From Rhizobium leguminosarum (lineage in GTDB: Bacteria; Pseudomonadota; Alphaproteobacteria; Rhizobiales; Rhizobiaceae), in contig NZ_JAGIOR010000001.1 of the NCBI RefSeq assembly GCF_017876795.1, forward strand, positions 2,320,501 through 2,384,500: 64,000 nt of DNA, written 5' to 3'. The notes beneath the pieces were generated by a model. The model was given only the letters and a program-made list of their open reading frames with translations, was not told the DNA's origin and searched no databases. Numbering within the stretch: position 1 is the first letter of the stretch; every line of letters begins with the position of its first letter. Positions 7,014 through 15,838 of the stretch are shown piece after piece. The translations under genes and the position numbers were made by a program.

Positions 7014-7063
7014 ATGACAATCCGGGCTCCGTCTGCTAGCGCCTTTCCACGAGGAGACCTCAT

Positions 7064-7258
7064 ATGGACAGCAGAAGACCATTCGAGATTGCCGAATGCC
7101 AACAGGCCGCCAAGGGCCTGAAATCCAGCTGGCAGGACATGGCAGGCTCCGAAGCGCTGATCCGCGCGCTCGTTGCCGAACGCAACGGCGACACGCCGCT
7201 GGCGCTGTTCTGGACCGAGGTCCACCGGGCGCTTTGCGTGGAAAACAGCGCTTTCTGA
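7064..7258 (+). CDS. Small hypothetical protein divergent from cinR
   Basis: A 64-residue protein (MDSRRPFEIAECQQAAKGLK start, ending EVHRALCVENSAF) with a strong GAGGAG ribosome site 7 bases before the ATG. No known domain; it is mostly helical and has two Cys residues. It shares its upstream region, including the CCCC-N8-GGGG palindrome, with cinR. That makes it a plausible quorum-controlled gene, though this is inferred from position only. Confidence 0.7.
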   Translation: MDSRRPFEIAECQQAAKGLKSSWQDMAGSEALIRALVAERNGDTPLALFWTEVHRALCVENSAF

Positions 7259-7903
7259 CATGGCCTGCCCTGGCGGGCGTTTCAGGCTTTTCCCGATACT
7301 ACAGGATCGGCCGGGCACCGGAATTGGTGCCGCGGCGAGATGAAATCGGTGTCCCGCGAGTGACCACGTTCCATTCTAATCCGTTTCCGATTTTGCGAAG
7401 AAAGTGTCGAGCGGCAATGTCGCGGGCGGGTAGGCGGAAAGCCCATACTCCAGGGATTTGTGTCAATATGCTTGATAAAGCGTTTCCAGCGTTCGGGGAA
7501 GCGGTTGCACTGTGCCATTGCTGGACGCTCCCGCGCGCTGCTCATCACCCGCCCCCGTCCTTTAGAGGCTCCGGCCTTCGGCCTACACCTCGGGATGAGG
7601 GCTAGTTTTAGTGTCGTTTGGCTGGTGGGTGATCGGTGTGCCGTATTTTGCAGACTGGGCTCTGGCGTGCTGTTCCACTCTCCGATGAGGCAAGCTGCGC
7701 CTTCTCTCCGCCCTCATTCTGAGGTGCCCCGCAGGGGCCTCGAAGGACGGGGGCGGCCACCGGCGCTCAAACGTATCGGCATGCCACCCGCCCACGTGGT
7801 TCGAGACGGCCCTGCAGGCCTCCTCACCATGAGGGCTAGTTGTGCCCTGCGGCTAGACTATCGGCAGCAGGCCACCGGCGCAGGAGCCAATATGAGATAG
7901 CGG
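7259..7903. other. Gene-free interval filled with repeat copies
   Basis: No reading frame here has a convincing start and codon use. The stretch carries three copies of an intergenic repeat (7548-7604, 7711-7756 inverted, 7800-7839) sharing GAGGC...CCTC...ATGAGGG elements. Several overlapping frames across it are repeat-derived and were not called. Confidence 0.6.
7548..7839. repeat. Cluster of three intergenic repeat copies
   Basis: Copy 1 (7548-7604) reads CCGCCCCCGTCCTT...GATGAGGG. Copy 2 (7711-7756) is its inverted counterpart, starting CCCTCATTCTGAGG and ending AAGGACGGGGGCGG. Copy 3 (7800-7839) keeps GAGG...CCTC..ATGAGGGCTAG. Copies 1 and 3 both end ATGAGGGCTAG. Confidence 0.6.
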
Positions 7904-8143
7904 TCAACCAACCTTTGTCGATGGATTGAGCCAGTCTTGGCGTGGCATTTCCGGCCGCTGCGGCTTCGGGCGAAACTTCACCAGCACCTCGCGGCCATCA
8001 ACGGAGGCCTGTGTGCGTTCAAGCGCATTGCGTTCGGCAACCGCCTGGCGCCAGTGATCGTCATCACGCCCGTGCGGGCGGCCCTGTTCTTCCCAGATCG
8101 CGTAAGCTCTTTTGCTGATCCATTCGTGACGTCTGTTGGTCAT
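7904..8143 (-). CDS. DUF2934 family small protein
   Basis: A 79-residue basic protein with the DUF2934 core, RAYAIWEEQGRPHGRDDDHW at residues 12-31, then RQAVAE. The family is common in rhizobia, has no proven biochemical role, and is often linked to stress conditions. It follows the RPVPQD-repeat gene on the same strand after 26 bases and probably shares its promoter, where a GGAAC-N18-TT site fits the general-stress sigma factor EcfG/RpoE2. Confidence 0.8.
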   Translation of the reverse strand: MTNRRHEWISKRAYAIWEEQGRPHGRDDDHWRQAVAERNALERTQASVDGREVLVKFRPKPQRPEMPRQDWLNPSTKVG

Positions 8144-8169
8144 TTATCCATTCCATTCGCTAAAGATTT

Positions 8170-8430
8170 TTATTCGGCAATTCTGTCCTGCGGAACCGGT
8201 CTGTCCTGCGGAACCGGTCTGTCCTGCGGAACCGGTCTGTCGTGGCGAACCGGCAGGCGGCGCTTGGCGGCCATCAGCAGGTCGAGTTCGATCGAGGAGG
8301 GCCCAAAACGGGTGAACAGGCTTTCGGCCTGATCGCTCAGCAGGCCATATTTGGAAGCGAATTCATCAAGGCTGTAGGGCCGGCCGCGCAGGATCCTGCT
8401 TCGGCGCTCCGGTTCACGGATTTGCGTCAT
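8170..8430 (-). CDS. Hypothetical protein with C-terminal RPVPQD repeats
   Basis: An 86-residue protein. Residues 1-60 form a conserved-looking helical unit (RGRPYSLDEFASKYGLLSDQ, then SSIELDLLMAAKRR). The tail then repeats RPVPQD three times, preceded by a diverged copy (RPVRHD), encoded by an 18-bp tandem repeat. Such a tail is flexible and proline-rich, and its copy number may vary between strains. It is the first gene of a two-gene unit with the DUF2934 gene and lies 40 bases downstream of an EcfG-type promoter-like site. Function unknown. Confidence 0.7.
   Translation of the reverse strand: MTQIREPERRSRILRGRPYSLDEFASKYGLLSDQAESLFTRFGPSSIELDLLMAAKRRLPVRHDRPVPQDRPVPQDRPVPQDRIAE
8182..8253. 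repeat. 18-bp tandem repeat, three exact copies plus one diverged
   Basis: TCTGTCCTGCGGAACCGG is present at 8182-8199, 8200-8217 and 8218-8235; 8236-8253 is a variant with three changes. It lies in frame in the gene above and encodes the RPVPQD units. Confidence 0.9.
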
Positions 8431-8469
8431 TGGTGATTACCCCAGACTGTTTTTCAAAGGTGAGAACAA

Positions 8470-8494
8470 AACAGATTACAGCGACAAAAGTTCC
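8470..8494 (-). promoter_or_regulatory. EcfG/RpoE2-type promoter-like site
   Basis: On the minus strand, GGAAC (8494-8490) is followed after exactly 18 bases by TT (8471-8470), within GTTTTG. This matches the GGAAC-N18/19-TT pattern of the alphaproteobacterial general-stress sigma factor. It lies 40 bases upstream of the RPVPQD-repeat gene and so could drive that gene and the DUF2934 gene. Confidence 0.55.
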
Positions 8495-8790
8495 GTGAAT
8501 TTTCAGCGTTTTTTCGCCCGGTCGTGCCATTGCGGGGCAATCTGGAACCGCGGCATGGATTTTCAAAAACGGTCGGCGCGGGGAAAATTTCAACTAAAAA
8601 ATGCAAGAATATCAGCGCGTTATGGAATTCGCTTCCGGGATCGCCGATAAATGGGCTTTACCCCGGCGCGTTAGTCTATAGAATCAATCGTGTTAATCGG
8701 TTCGCAGGGGCAGCAAAAACGTTCCGTTCCCCGCGTTGGCGCGACCGATACCGGAGGACTTTGGCTTCAACCCATCAAGAGGAGACAGAC
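8495..8790. other. Non-coding interval upstream of a hypothetical gene
   Basis: Beyond the stress-type promoter on the minus strand, I see no gene or clear repeat. A frame open from 8524 continues into the next gene, but its first 89 codons lack a ribosome site and look non-coding. Confidence 0.4.
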
Positions 8791-9174
8791 ATGATGAATG
8801 CCCTGCCGCCACTTCATGACGGCCATGCGCCGTTTACCCTCCAGCAGCTGTTTCGCGAAGCGCTCTATGCCTTCGAGGAATGGGACAGCGAAGTGACCGA
8901 ACCGATCGTGACTTACGAAGGACGGGTCATCCCCATCGGCTTCGTTTTCGAAGCCATGCGCGAATGCACAGACATCGTGCCGATGAATATCGTCGGCGCA
9001 GTTACCGAACGGCTGACCAAGCCGTGGGAGGGCGAAGGCCCGCTCGACCAGATGACTTTCTCGACGGCGGCCCGTGTCATGCGCGTGCTGGTGCGCAAGC
9101 GCCTTCTTGCCAACGGCACGGTCGATCTCGTCGCCGTTTCGGCTCGCACATCCGAAGACCAGAGCCGCGACTGA
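8791..9174 (+). CDS. Hypothetical protein, 127 aa
   Basis: The start is ATG 8791, preceded by AAGAGGAGA at good spacing; a longer frame from 8524 has no such signal. The protein is acidic in its first half (EALYAFEEWDSEVTEPIVTY) and has a conserved-looking core (GRVIPIGFVFEAMRECTDIV). It has no signal peptide and no membrane segment. I do not recognise a family. Neighbours are unrelated small genes, so context does not help. Confidence 0.7.
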   Translation: MMNALPPLHDGHAPFTLQQLFREALYAFEEWDSEVTEPIVTYEGRVIPIGFVFEAMRECTDIVPMNIVGAVTERLTKPWEGEGPLDQMTFSTAARVMRVLVRKRLLANGTVDLVAVSARTSEDQSRD

Positions 9175-9290
9175 CTGGATGAGGATCGCGGCCATGGCTG
9201 CGATCCTTTTCCGCTTCCTGGCGGAACCTCGCCCATTGCCAGCCGTTTTACCGGCAGGCCCGCCGCCAGTGCGGGTGAGGAATGAGCATC

Positions 9291-9704
9291 ATGCTGAAAT
9301 CCATCGTTCATGAAATCATTGGCGCTCCGCGGCGCGCGCCGGAGCTTCCGCAATCGCTCGAGCAGTTTCGCGACAGGAAGCGGGTGCTGATCATCTTCGC
9401 CGATGCGCAGGACGACCGCGCCGTCATCCAAGACGAATGGTTGCGGAACGCGCATATGCGTCTCATCGAGGAAGATGTCGAGGTTTTCATCATCGCCGGC
9501 GGTGGCGCTTTCTCGCTGTTCGACGACGGCTCCGAACTCGATGCCGACGATGTAAGAGAGCGGCTGCAGGGGCCGCCATCCGGCGAGTTCGGGCTGATCC
9601 TGGTCGGCCGCGACGGCGCCGTGAAGCTGCGCTCGAGCGAGCCGCGCACCGCGGAGGATATCTTCGCGGCTTTTGAGATGCTGCCGAAGCAGACGCCTTG
9701 GTAG
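9291..9704 (+). CDS. DUF4174 domain protein
   Basis: A 137-residue protein resembling DUF4174 proteins, which have a thioredoxin-like fold without the CxxC pair. Visible features are the strand KRVLIIFADAQDD, the central strand DVEVFIIAGGGAFSLFDDGS, and the strand FGLILVGRDGAVKLRSSEP before a C-terminal helix. The ATG at 9291 is preferred to 9282 because the GTGAGG ribosome site ends only one base before 9282. Function unknown; the family is common in alphaproteobacteria. Confidence 0.75.
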   Translation: MLKSIVHEIIGAPRRAPELPQSLEQFRDRKRVLIIFADAQDDRAVIQDEWLRNAHMRLIEEDVEVFIIAGGGAFSLFDDGSELDADDVRERLQGPPSGEFGLILVGRDGAVKLRSSEPRTAEDIFAAFEMLPKQTPW

Positions 9705-9792
9705 TGTTTCGACCCTCCGCTCGACGCGCGACGGAACGTGGCGAAAGCCGCGCGGCCGGCGTCTTTGCCTGCTTATCGCTCGAAGGGCATTC

Positions 9793-10503
9793 TTAAAGTT
9801 CAAAGGCTTCCTTGAGGCCGAGGCTCTTGCGTTCGCGCAGGTCGAGATCGGCCTCGATATGAGCGATGTGATGCAGCATCAGCTCGCAGGCGCGGTCGAG
9901 GTCGTTGCTTTCGATCGCCGAGATGATCTCGCCGTGTTCGGAATGGCCGCAGCTCGAGGCGGTCGACTGGCCGTAGAGCGCGATCACCAGGGACGAGCGG
10001 GCCACGAGCTCCTCCATGAAGCGCTGCATGATGGCGTTGCCCGATATGACCGCCAGCATCAGGTGGAAATCGCCGGATGCCTTGATCTCGGCGCGGCGCG
10101 CCGTCTGGCCACGCTCGCTCATCAGCCGGCCCTCTTCCAGCAACAGCTCTCTCAGATCTCTGATGTCATCCGGGGTTATCCGCGCCGCTGCCTCGCGCAA
10201 TAGGCCGGGCTCGATCAGGCGGCGGGCTGAGAAAATCTGGTGGGCTTCTTCCGGCGAGGGATAGGCAACGAAGGCGCCGCGGTTCTTTTCGACGCTGACG
10301 AGGCCCTCATAGGAGAGCGCCTGCAAAGCGGCACGGGCGAGCGTGCGGCTGACGTTGAACAGATTGCCGACATCGCTTTCGGAAAGCTTGGTGCCGGGCG
10401 AAAGCCTGCGCTCGACGATCGCCTCGCGAATGGCGTCGCGGATCTGTTGCGCGCCGGTTTCGGCGGGTTCTTCGGCCTGCTGAGCCGTGGCGGCGGATTT
10501 CAT
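9793..10503 (-). CDS. GntR-family regulator, FCD (FadR-like) subfamily
   Basis: About 236 residues from ATG 10503 (ATG 10533 would add ten). The N-terminal winged helix is at roughly 15-80 (AIREAIVERRLSPGTKLSES, DVGNLFNVSRTLARAALQAL, RGAFVAYPS). The all-helical FCD ligand domain follows, with the metal-site pattern ASGDFHLMLAVISGN and later SSCGHSEHGEII and LMLHHIAHIE. It is divergent from a Pot-type ABC operon and probably represses it until a substrate or catabolite binds. The palindrome ATTGTATACGAT at 10586-10597 is the likely operator. Confidence 0.88.
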   Translation of the reverse strand: MKSAATAQQAEEPAETGAQQIRDAIREAIVERRLSPGTKLSESDVGNLFNVSRTLARAALQALSYEGLVSVEKNRGAFVAYPSPEEAHQIFSARRLIEPGLLREAAARITPDDIRDLRELLLEEGRLMSERGQTARRAEIKASGDFHLMLAVISGNAIMQRFMEELVARSSLVIALYGQSTASSCGHSEHGEIISAIESNDLDRACELMLHHIAHIEADLDLRERKSLGLKEAFEL

Positions 10504-10585
10504 GAAATCATTCCCTGATGGCGGGCAAACCATATCCGGCTTCGCGGCAAAAGTTAAATGAATTTGTGCCCGAAATGCCGGTTAA

Positions 10586-10597
10586 ATTGTATACGAT
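10586..10597. promoter_or_regulatory. Candidate FCD-GntR operator
   Basis: ATTGTATACGAT is an 11-of-12 match to the ATTGTATACAAT palindrome used by several FCD-type GntR regulators. It lies in the divergent region, 83 bases from the regulator start. Confidence 0.55.
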
Positions 10598-10765
10598 TTT
10601 TTGCACAAATTGAGCACGATAGCCTAAATCATGTGCAGACACTGCCGTGCTCACAATATCTCCTTATGGATCTGTCGTCGACAAAATCTTTGTTTCACAA
10701 GAGCTTGGTGCGGCGTGAGGGAATCTGGCACGGCGGATGCATCGTCTTTTCCAAACAGGGGAAGC

Positions 10766-11857
10766 ATGATGTCGAAAGCGGCAGAGATCGATATAGTATC
10801 CGTTTCGAAGGTCTACGGCGCGACGACGGCGGTCCATGAGATCAGCCTGAAGATTCCGGCCGGCTCCTATTGCTGCTTCCTCGGCCCGTCGGGCTGCGGC
10901 AAGACCTCGACGCTGCGGATGATCGCCGGCCACGAGAGCATTTCGTCGGGCGATATCCGGCTCGGCAATGTCGTCGTCACCGATTTTCCGCCGGCTAGCC
11001 GCGGTACAGCGATGATGTTCCAGTCCTATGCGCTGTTCCCGCATCTCGACCTGATCGACAATGTCGCCTTCAGCCTGAAGATGAAGGGCGTCGACAAGGC
11101 GGAACGGCGGGCCAAGGCGCTCGAGATGCTGAAGCTGATGCAGATGGAGTCCTATGCCGTCAGGCGCCCGGCCCAGCTTTCCGGCGGCCAGCAGCAGCGC
11201 GTGGCGTTGGCGCGCGCGCTGATCACTGATCCGGAAGCGCTGCTGCTCGACGAGCCGCTGTCGGCGCTCGATCCATTTTTGAAGATCCGCATGCGCGCCG
11301 AGCTCAAGAAACTGCAGAAGTCGCTCGGCATCACCTTCGTGCACGTCACCCACAGCCAGGAAGAGGCGATGGCGCTCGCCGATGTCATCGTCATCATGAA
11401 TGACGGAAGGATCGAGCAGGCGGCCGCACCGCGCGAGGTGTTCGAAAAGCCGGCGACCGCTTTCGTCGCCCGGTTCATGGGTGATCACAACGTGCTCACT
11501 GGCCGGGTGACCTCGAGCGAGAACGGTATGCTTGTCATGACCGTGCCGGAGGGGCAGAGCTTTTCGGTGCGCGGCGCTGGCAGGGAGGTCGGCGAACCGG
11601 TCGATATCGGCATCCGCACCGACCGCGTGCGCCTGCAGGTGGCGACCGAATGGACGCTCGGCTTCGACGGCATCGTCTCCAACGTCGAATATCGCGGCTC
11701 CTCGGTGAAGATCACCGTTATCGGCGCCGGCAGCGACGACTTCACCGTCATTGCCGAGGACAGCGACTATTTCGCCCGGCCGGTCGCTGTCGGCGACGCC
11801 GTCTCGCTCAGCTGGGCGCTCGAGGATGCCGTGCTACTCGGCCGCGCTTCCGCATGA
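10766..11857 (+). CDS. ABC transporter ATP-binding protein, PotA/FbpC type
   Basis: A 363-residue ATPase from ATG 10766 with AGGGGAAG just upstream; an in-frame extension to 10631 lacks a ribosome site. Walker A is GPSGCGKT, the signature is [15 protein letters not shown], Walker B is [11 protein letters not shown], and the switch His is in [12 protein letters not shown]. The last 110 residues form a TOBE domain typical of polyamine, iron or opine importers. It heads an operon with a binding protein, two permeases and catabolic genes. The substrate is unknown. Confidence 0.9.
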   Translation: MMSKAAEIDIVSVSKVYGATTAVHEISLKIPAGSYCCFLGPSGCGKTSTLRMIAGHESISSGDIRLGNVVVTDFPPASRGTAMMFQSYALFPHLDLIDNVAFSLKMKGVDKAERRAKALEMLKLMQMESYAVRRPAQLSGGQQQRVALARALITDPEALLLDEPLSALDPFLKIRMRAELKKLQKSLGITFVHVTHSQEEAMALADVIVIMNDGRIEQAAAPREVFEKPATAFVARFMGDHNVLTGRVTSSENGMLVMTVPEGQSFSVRGAGREVGEPVDIGIRTDRVRLQVATEWTLGFDGIVSNVEYRGSSVKITVIGAGSDDFTVIAEDSDYFARPVAVGDAVSLSWALEDAVLLGRASA

Positions 11858-11905
11858 ACCACCATCGACAACCATCCTTCCGCATCAACAAAAAGGGGAA
11901 CTGAC

Positions 11906-13198
11906 ATGACGACTGAAACGACATCGACCAAGGCGGGACTTTCCCGCCGCACGCTGCTGAAGACGGGTGCTGCCGCCGTCGGCGCCATTGCCGGCTCCGG
12001 CGCGATCACCGGCTTCCCGACAATCTGGGCGAAGACGAACATCACGCTTCGCCAGTTCGGCACCGGCGTGTCGAACATCAATGCCATCGCCGAAAAGTGC
12101 AAGGCAGACCTCGGCATCACACTGGAGATGACGGCGACCGATTCCGACGCCGCCGCCCAGCGCGCCGTCACCCAGCCTGACAGCTACGACATTGCCGACA
12201 TCGAATACTGGATCGCCAAGAAGGTGTTTCCAACAGGCGTGATGCAGCCGATGGACGTCAAGAAGCTGAAATATTACGACAAGATTGTGCCGCTGTTCAT
12301 CAACGGCAAGCTGAAGGCAGACAGCGTCATCGCCCAGGGCACGGCACCGCACACGGTCGGCTTCGTCGAAGCACAGGGTTCCAAGAAATTCGCCAAGGAG
12401 CCGACGCAGTGGATGACGATGGTTCCGACCATCTACAATGCCGACACGCTCGGCATCCGCCCCGACCTCACCGGCCGTCCGATCACCAGCTGGGCCGATA
12501 TTCTCGACCCGGCCTTTAAGGGCAAGACCGCGATCCTCAACATTCCGTCGATCGGCATCATGGATGCGGCGATGATCATGGAAGCCTCCGGCAAGATCAA
12601 ATATGCCGACAAGGGCAACATGACCAAGGAAGAGATCGACAAGACGATCGAATTCCTGATCAAGACCAAGGGCGACGGCCAGTTCCGCGCCTTCTGGAAG
12701 TCGTTCGACGAGTCGGTCAACCTGATGGCCTCCGGCGAAGTCGTCATCCAGTCGATGTGGTCGCCGGCCGTGGCCGCTGTCCGCTCCAAGGGCATCGCCT
12801 GCACCTTCCAGCCGCTCAAAGAAGGTTATCGCGCCTGGGGCGGCGGTCTCGGCCTTGCCTCGCATCTGAAGGGCGCCGAGCTCGATGCGGCTTACGAATA
12901 CATCAACTGGTACACATCCGGCTGGGTCGGCGGCTACCTCAACCGCCAGGGCTACTATTCCGCCTGCATGGACACCGCCAAGGGATTCATGTCGGCCGAC
13001 GAATGGGGCTACTGGATCGAAGGCAAGCCGGCGCAGGGCGATATCCTGTCTCCCGAGGGCAAGGTGATGGAGAAGGCCGGCGCCGTGCGTGACGGCGGCT
13101 CCTTCGAAACCCGCATGGGCGCCGTTGCCTGCTGGAACTCCGTGATGGACGAAGACCGCTACATGGTCCGCCGCTGGAACGAGTTCATCGCTGCCTAA
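11906..13198 (+). CDS. Extracellular solute-binding protein, PotD-like, Tat-exported
   Basis: A 430-residue periplasmic binding protein. The N-terminus has a twin-arginine signal (LSRRTLLKTGAAAVGAIAGS), so it is likely exported folded by Tat. The mature part resembles spermidine/putrescine-type binding proteins (family 1), with the YIADIEYW-type and SWADILDPAFKGKTAI elements. A strong AAAAAGGGGAACTGAC precedes the start. It is the second gene of the operon and is followed by a large hairpin before the permeases. A small cationic or nitrogenous ligand fits the family and the neighbouring racemase. Confidence 0.88.
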   Translation: MTTETTSTKAGLSRRTLLKTGAAAVGAIAGSGAITGFPTIWAKTNITLRQFGTGVSNINAIAEKCKADLGITLEMTATDSDAAAQRAVTQPDSYDIADIEYWIAKKVFPTGVMQPMDVKKLKYYDKIVPLFINGKLKADSVIAQGTAPHTVGFVEAQGSKKFAKEPTQWMTMVPTIYNADTLGIRPDLTGRPITSWADILDPAFKGKTAILNIPSIGIMDAAMIMEASGKIKYADKGNMTKEEIDKTIEFLIKTKGDGQFRAFWKSFDESVNLMASGEVVIQSMWSPAVAAVRSKGIACTFQPLKEGYRAWGGGLGLASHLKGAELDAAYEYINWYTSGWVGGYLNRQGYYSACMDTAKGFMSADEWGYWIEGKPAQGDILSPEGKVMEKAGAVRDGGSFETRMGAVACWNSVMDEDRYMVRRWNEFIAA

Positions 13199-13213
13199 GG
13201 CGATTGCCGTTTT

Positions 13214-13310
13214 CCCCTCCCCAACCCTCCCCACAAGGGGAGGGAGTCAGGTGAGGGCGCGGCAGAGAAACTCCCTCCCTCTTGTGGGAGGGTTGGGGAG
13301 GGGTCTTTTT
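13214..13310. repeat. RIME-like palindrome between binding-protein and permease genes
   Basis: CCCCTCCCCAACCCTCCCCA (13214-13233, continuing to 13246) is mirrored by a near-exact reverse complement at 13271-13303, ending GGTTGGGGAGGGG, and followed by TCTTTTTT. The arms are about 33 bases with a 24-base loop. The unit resembles rhizobial intergenic mosaic palindromes and could act as an mRNA stabiliser or a partial terminator inside the operon. Confidence 0.7.
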
Positions 13311-13355
13311 TGAGCCCTCCCTGTCCGGATAAAGAATGACTTCCGAAGGGGTAGC

Positions 13356-14267
13356 ATGGCCACGATCGCTCCAGAGCAAACGATACCGGCAGCGCAAGTG
13401 CACAAGCGCTCCTTCCGCCTTTCCCCGTCAGCCATCTCCTATCTCCAGGCGACGCCGCTATTCGTCATTCTCGGCTTCTTCTTCCTGCTGCCGATCGCCA
13501 TGATATCCGTCGTCAGCTTCTGGGATTACGATTTCGCCGGCCTCTACCCCGATTTCCTCACCATGAACTATACCGACACGCTCGGTTCGTGGGTGACGTG
13601 GAAGACCTATCTCAACACGCTGAAATTCACTGCGATCGTCTGGGGGCTGACGCTTCTCATCGGGTTCTGGGTCGCCTATTTCCTGGCCTTCCACATCCGC
13701 AAGACCTCGACCCAGATGATCCTCTTTCTCGTCTGCACCGTGCCGTTCATGACCTCGAACATCATCCGGATGATCTCGTGGATCCCGGTGCTCGGGCGCA
13801 ATGGTCTCGTCAATTCGGCGCTGATCAAGATGGGGATCATCCCGCAGCCGATCGAATGGCTGCTCTATTCCGATTTCGCCGTCGTGCTCGCCATGGTGCA
13901 TCTCTATACGCTGTTCATGGTGACGCCGATCTTCAACACGCTGATGCGCATCGACCGCTCGCTGTTCGAGGCGGCGCGCGATGCCGGCGCGTCGGGCTGG
14001 CAGGTGCTGTGGAATGTCGTCATTCCGCTGGCCAAACCCGGCATGGCGATCGGCACGATATTCGTCGTCACCCTCGTCATGGCCGACTTTTCGACGGTGC
14101 AGGTGATGTCCGGCGGCCAGAGCGCCTCGGTGGCGTTGATGATGAAGAACCAGATGTCGCTGCTGCAATATCCGGCGGCGGCCGCCAATGCCGTGGTGCT
14201 GCTTGCCGTGGTGCTTTTGATGGTCGCGGCCATCCTGCGTGTCGTCGATATCCGCAAGGAGCTTTGA
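13356..14267 (+). CDS. ABC transporter permease, PotB-like
   Basis: A 303-residue inner-membrane permease. About six membrane segments are visible, starting with ATPLFVILGFFFLLPIAMIS. The EAA loop is at FEAARDAGASGWQVLWNVVI, the contact point for the ATPase. It starts at ATG 13356 after GAAGGGGTAGC. The next permease starts one base after its stop, so the two are co-translated partners. With the ATPase and binding protein it makes a complete importer. Confidence 0.9.
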   Translation: MATIAPEQTIPAAQVHKRSFRLSPSAISYLQATPLFVILGFFFLLPIAMISVVSFWDYDFAGLYPDFLTMNYTDTLGSWVTWKTYLNTLKFTAIVWGLTLLIGFWVAYFLAFHIRKTSTQMILFLVCTVPFMTSNIIRMISWIPVLGRNGLVNSALIKMGIIPQPIEWLLYSDFAVVLAMVHLYTLFMVTPIFNTLMRIDRSLFEAARDAGASGWQVLWNVVIPLAKPGMAIGTIFVVTLVMADFSTVQVMSGGQSASVALMMKNQMSLLQYPAAAANAVVLLAVVLLMVAAILRVVDIRKEL

Positions 14268-14268
14268 G

Positions 14269-15090
14269 ATGAACCACGAGAAACGCGGCCTCGAATTCTA
14301 TCTGCTGGCGATCATCTTCGTCATCTTCGTGCTGTTCCTCTACGGCCCGCTTTCGGCGATCCTGATCCTCTCCTTCCAGGGGCCGGACGGCGGCCTGACC
14401 TTCCCGATGAACGGCGTTTCCACGCACTGGTTCTTCAACCTGTTTGAGAAGCAGGCGGTCGGCGATTTCGGCGCCTCGTTCCGGCGCTCCTTCACCCTCG
14501 GGCTGATGGTGATGGTGGTAACGGTCGTCGTCTCGCTGCTCGCCGGCCTTGCCTTCCGCCGCCGCTTCCGCGGTTCGACCGCGCTGTTTTACGCCACGGT
14601 CGCAAGCCTCGTCGTGCCGTCGATCATCATCTCGCTCGGCATCGGTGTTGTCTTCCAGGAGGGAGGGCTGAAGCCCGCCTGGTATTCATCGGCCTTCGGC
14701 GCGCATCTCACCTGGACACTGCCGTTCGGCGTGCTGATCATGTTTGCCGTCTTCAACCGCTTCTCGCCGGCCTATGAAGAAGCGGCGCGCGACCTTGGCG
14801 CCAGTTCCTGGCAGACCTTCCGCCACGTGGTGCTGCCGATGATCGCACCGAGCCTGATCGGCGTCGGTCTGTTCGGCTTCACGCTCTCCTATGACGAATT
14901 CGCCCGCACGCTGATGACCTCGGGCAGCTACAATACGCTGCCGCTCGAAATCTATGGCATGACGACCAATGTCACGACGCCGGTGCTCTATGCGCTCGGC
15001 ACGGTGACGACGCTGTTTTCCTTCACCATCATTCTCATTGCGCTCGGCATCATGACCATGCTCGGCCGGCGGCAGGCAAAGATAGACTGA
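14269..15090 (+). CDS. ABC transporter permease, PotC-like
   Basis: A 273-residue permease from ATG 14269, one base after the preceding stop; a longer frame from 14239 would overlap it without reason. The first membrane segment is FYLLAIIFVIFVLFLYGPLS. The EAA loop is YEEAARDLGASSWQTFRHVV. It pairs with the PotB-like permease as the membrane channel of the importer. The racemase gene begins one base after its stop, which ties that enzyme to the transported substrate. Confidence 0.9.
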   Translation: MNHEKRGLEFYLLAIIFVIFVLFLYGPLSAILILSFQGPDGGLTFPMNGVSTHWFFNLFEKQAVGDFGASFRRSFTLGLMVMVVTVVVSLLAGLAFRRRFRGSTALFYATVASLVVPSIIISLGIGVVFQEGGLKPAWYSSAFGAHLTWTLPFGVLIMFAVFNRFSPAYEEAARDLGASSWQTFRHVVLPMIAPSLIGVGLFGFTLSYDEFARTLMTSGSYNTLPLEIYGMTTNVTTPVLYALGTVTTLFSFTIILIALGIMTMLGRRQAKID

Positions 15091-15091
15091 C

Positions 15092-15835
15092 ATGCGCATT
15101 CTCATCGTTAATCCGAACACCACGGCCTCCATGACCGAGAAGGCCGCGACTGCCGCACGCGCGGTGGCTGCTTCCGGCACGGAGATTATCGCCGCCACCT
15201 CGCGCATGGGCCCCGTCTCCATCGAGGGCCACTATGACGGCGCGCTGGCGATTCCCGGCCTGCTTGCCGAGCTCAAGGAGCGGCAGGCGGCCGGCTACGA
15301 CGCGGCTGTCATCGCCTGCTTCGACGACACCGGGCTCGAAGCAGCACGGAGCTTTGCCGATGTGCCGATCCTCGGGCTTTGCGAATCCGCAGTCGTGACC
15401 GCTGGCTTCCTGGCGCAGCGCTTCACCGTGGTGACGACGCTGGAGCGGTCGCGGGTGCTGATCGACAATCTGGTGCGCCGCTACGGCATGGGCGATCGCG
15501 CCAAGGTGCGCGCCTGCGATATCCCGGTGCTGGAGCTGGAAGATGCGGCCTCGGGCGCGGTCGGCAAGCTCCGCGCCGAGATCGAGCGAGCGCTTGCCGA
15601 AGACGGCGCCGAGGCGATCGTGCTCGGCTGCGCCGGCATGACCGATCTGGCGCGCGAGTTGCAGGCGATCTACGGCGTGCCGGTCGTCGATGGTGTCGCG
15701 GCCGCCGTCAAGCAAGCCGAGTCACTGGTGTCGCTCGGGCTTTCCACCAGCAAGCGCGGCTCCTATGCCTCGCCGCTGCCGAAGACCTTTACCGGTGCGA
15801 TGAGCGGGTTCTCGCCAGTCCGGAAGGTCGGCTGA
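15092..15835 (+). CDS. Asp/Glu/hydantoin racemase family protein
   Basis: A 247-residue protein of the Asp/Glu racemase superfamily, closest in pattern to hydantoin racemases. It starts MRILIVNPNTTASMTEK, the usual substrate-loop beginning. The two catalytic Cys candidates are in VIACFDDTGL and VLGCAGMTDL. Hydantoin racemases equilibrate 5-substituted hydantoins; maleate isomerase and arylmalonate decarboxylase are relatives and cannot be excluded. It is the first enzyme gene after the importer, with one-base spacing, so the imported compound may be its substrate. No hydantoinase is in the window. Confidence 0.82.
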   Translation: MRILIVNPNTTASMTEKAATAARAVAASGTEIIAATSRMGPVSIEGHYDGALAIPGLLAELKERQAAGYDAAVIACFDDTGLEAARSFADVPILGLCESAVVTAGFLAQRFTVVTTLERSRVLIDNLVRRYGMGDRAKVRACDIPVLELEDAASGAVGKLRAEIERALAEDGAEAIVLGCAGMTDLARELQAIYGVPVVDGVAAAVKQAESLVSLGLSTSKRGSYASPLPKTFTGAMSGFSPVRKVG

Positions 15836-15838
15836 TCC

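Noticed and set aside
7460..7900. 146-codon frame over the repeat cluster
   Set aside because: It is built from three repeat copies and has no conserved protein features.
11885..13234. 449-codon frame antisense to the Tat-exported binding protein
   Set aside because: No domain and no start signal; the plus strand encodes a clear binding protein.
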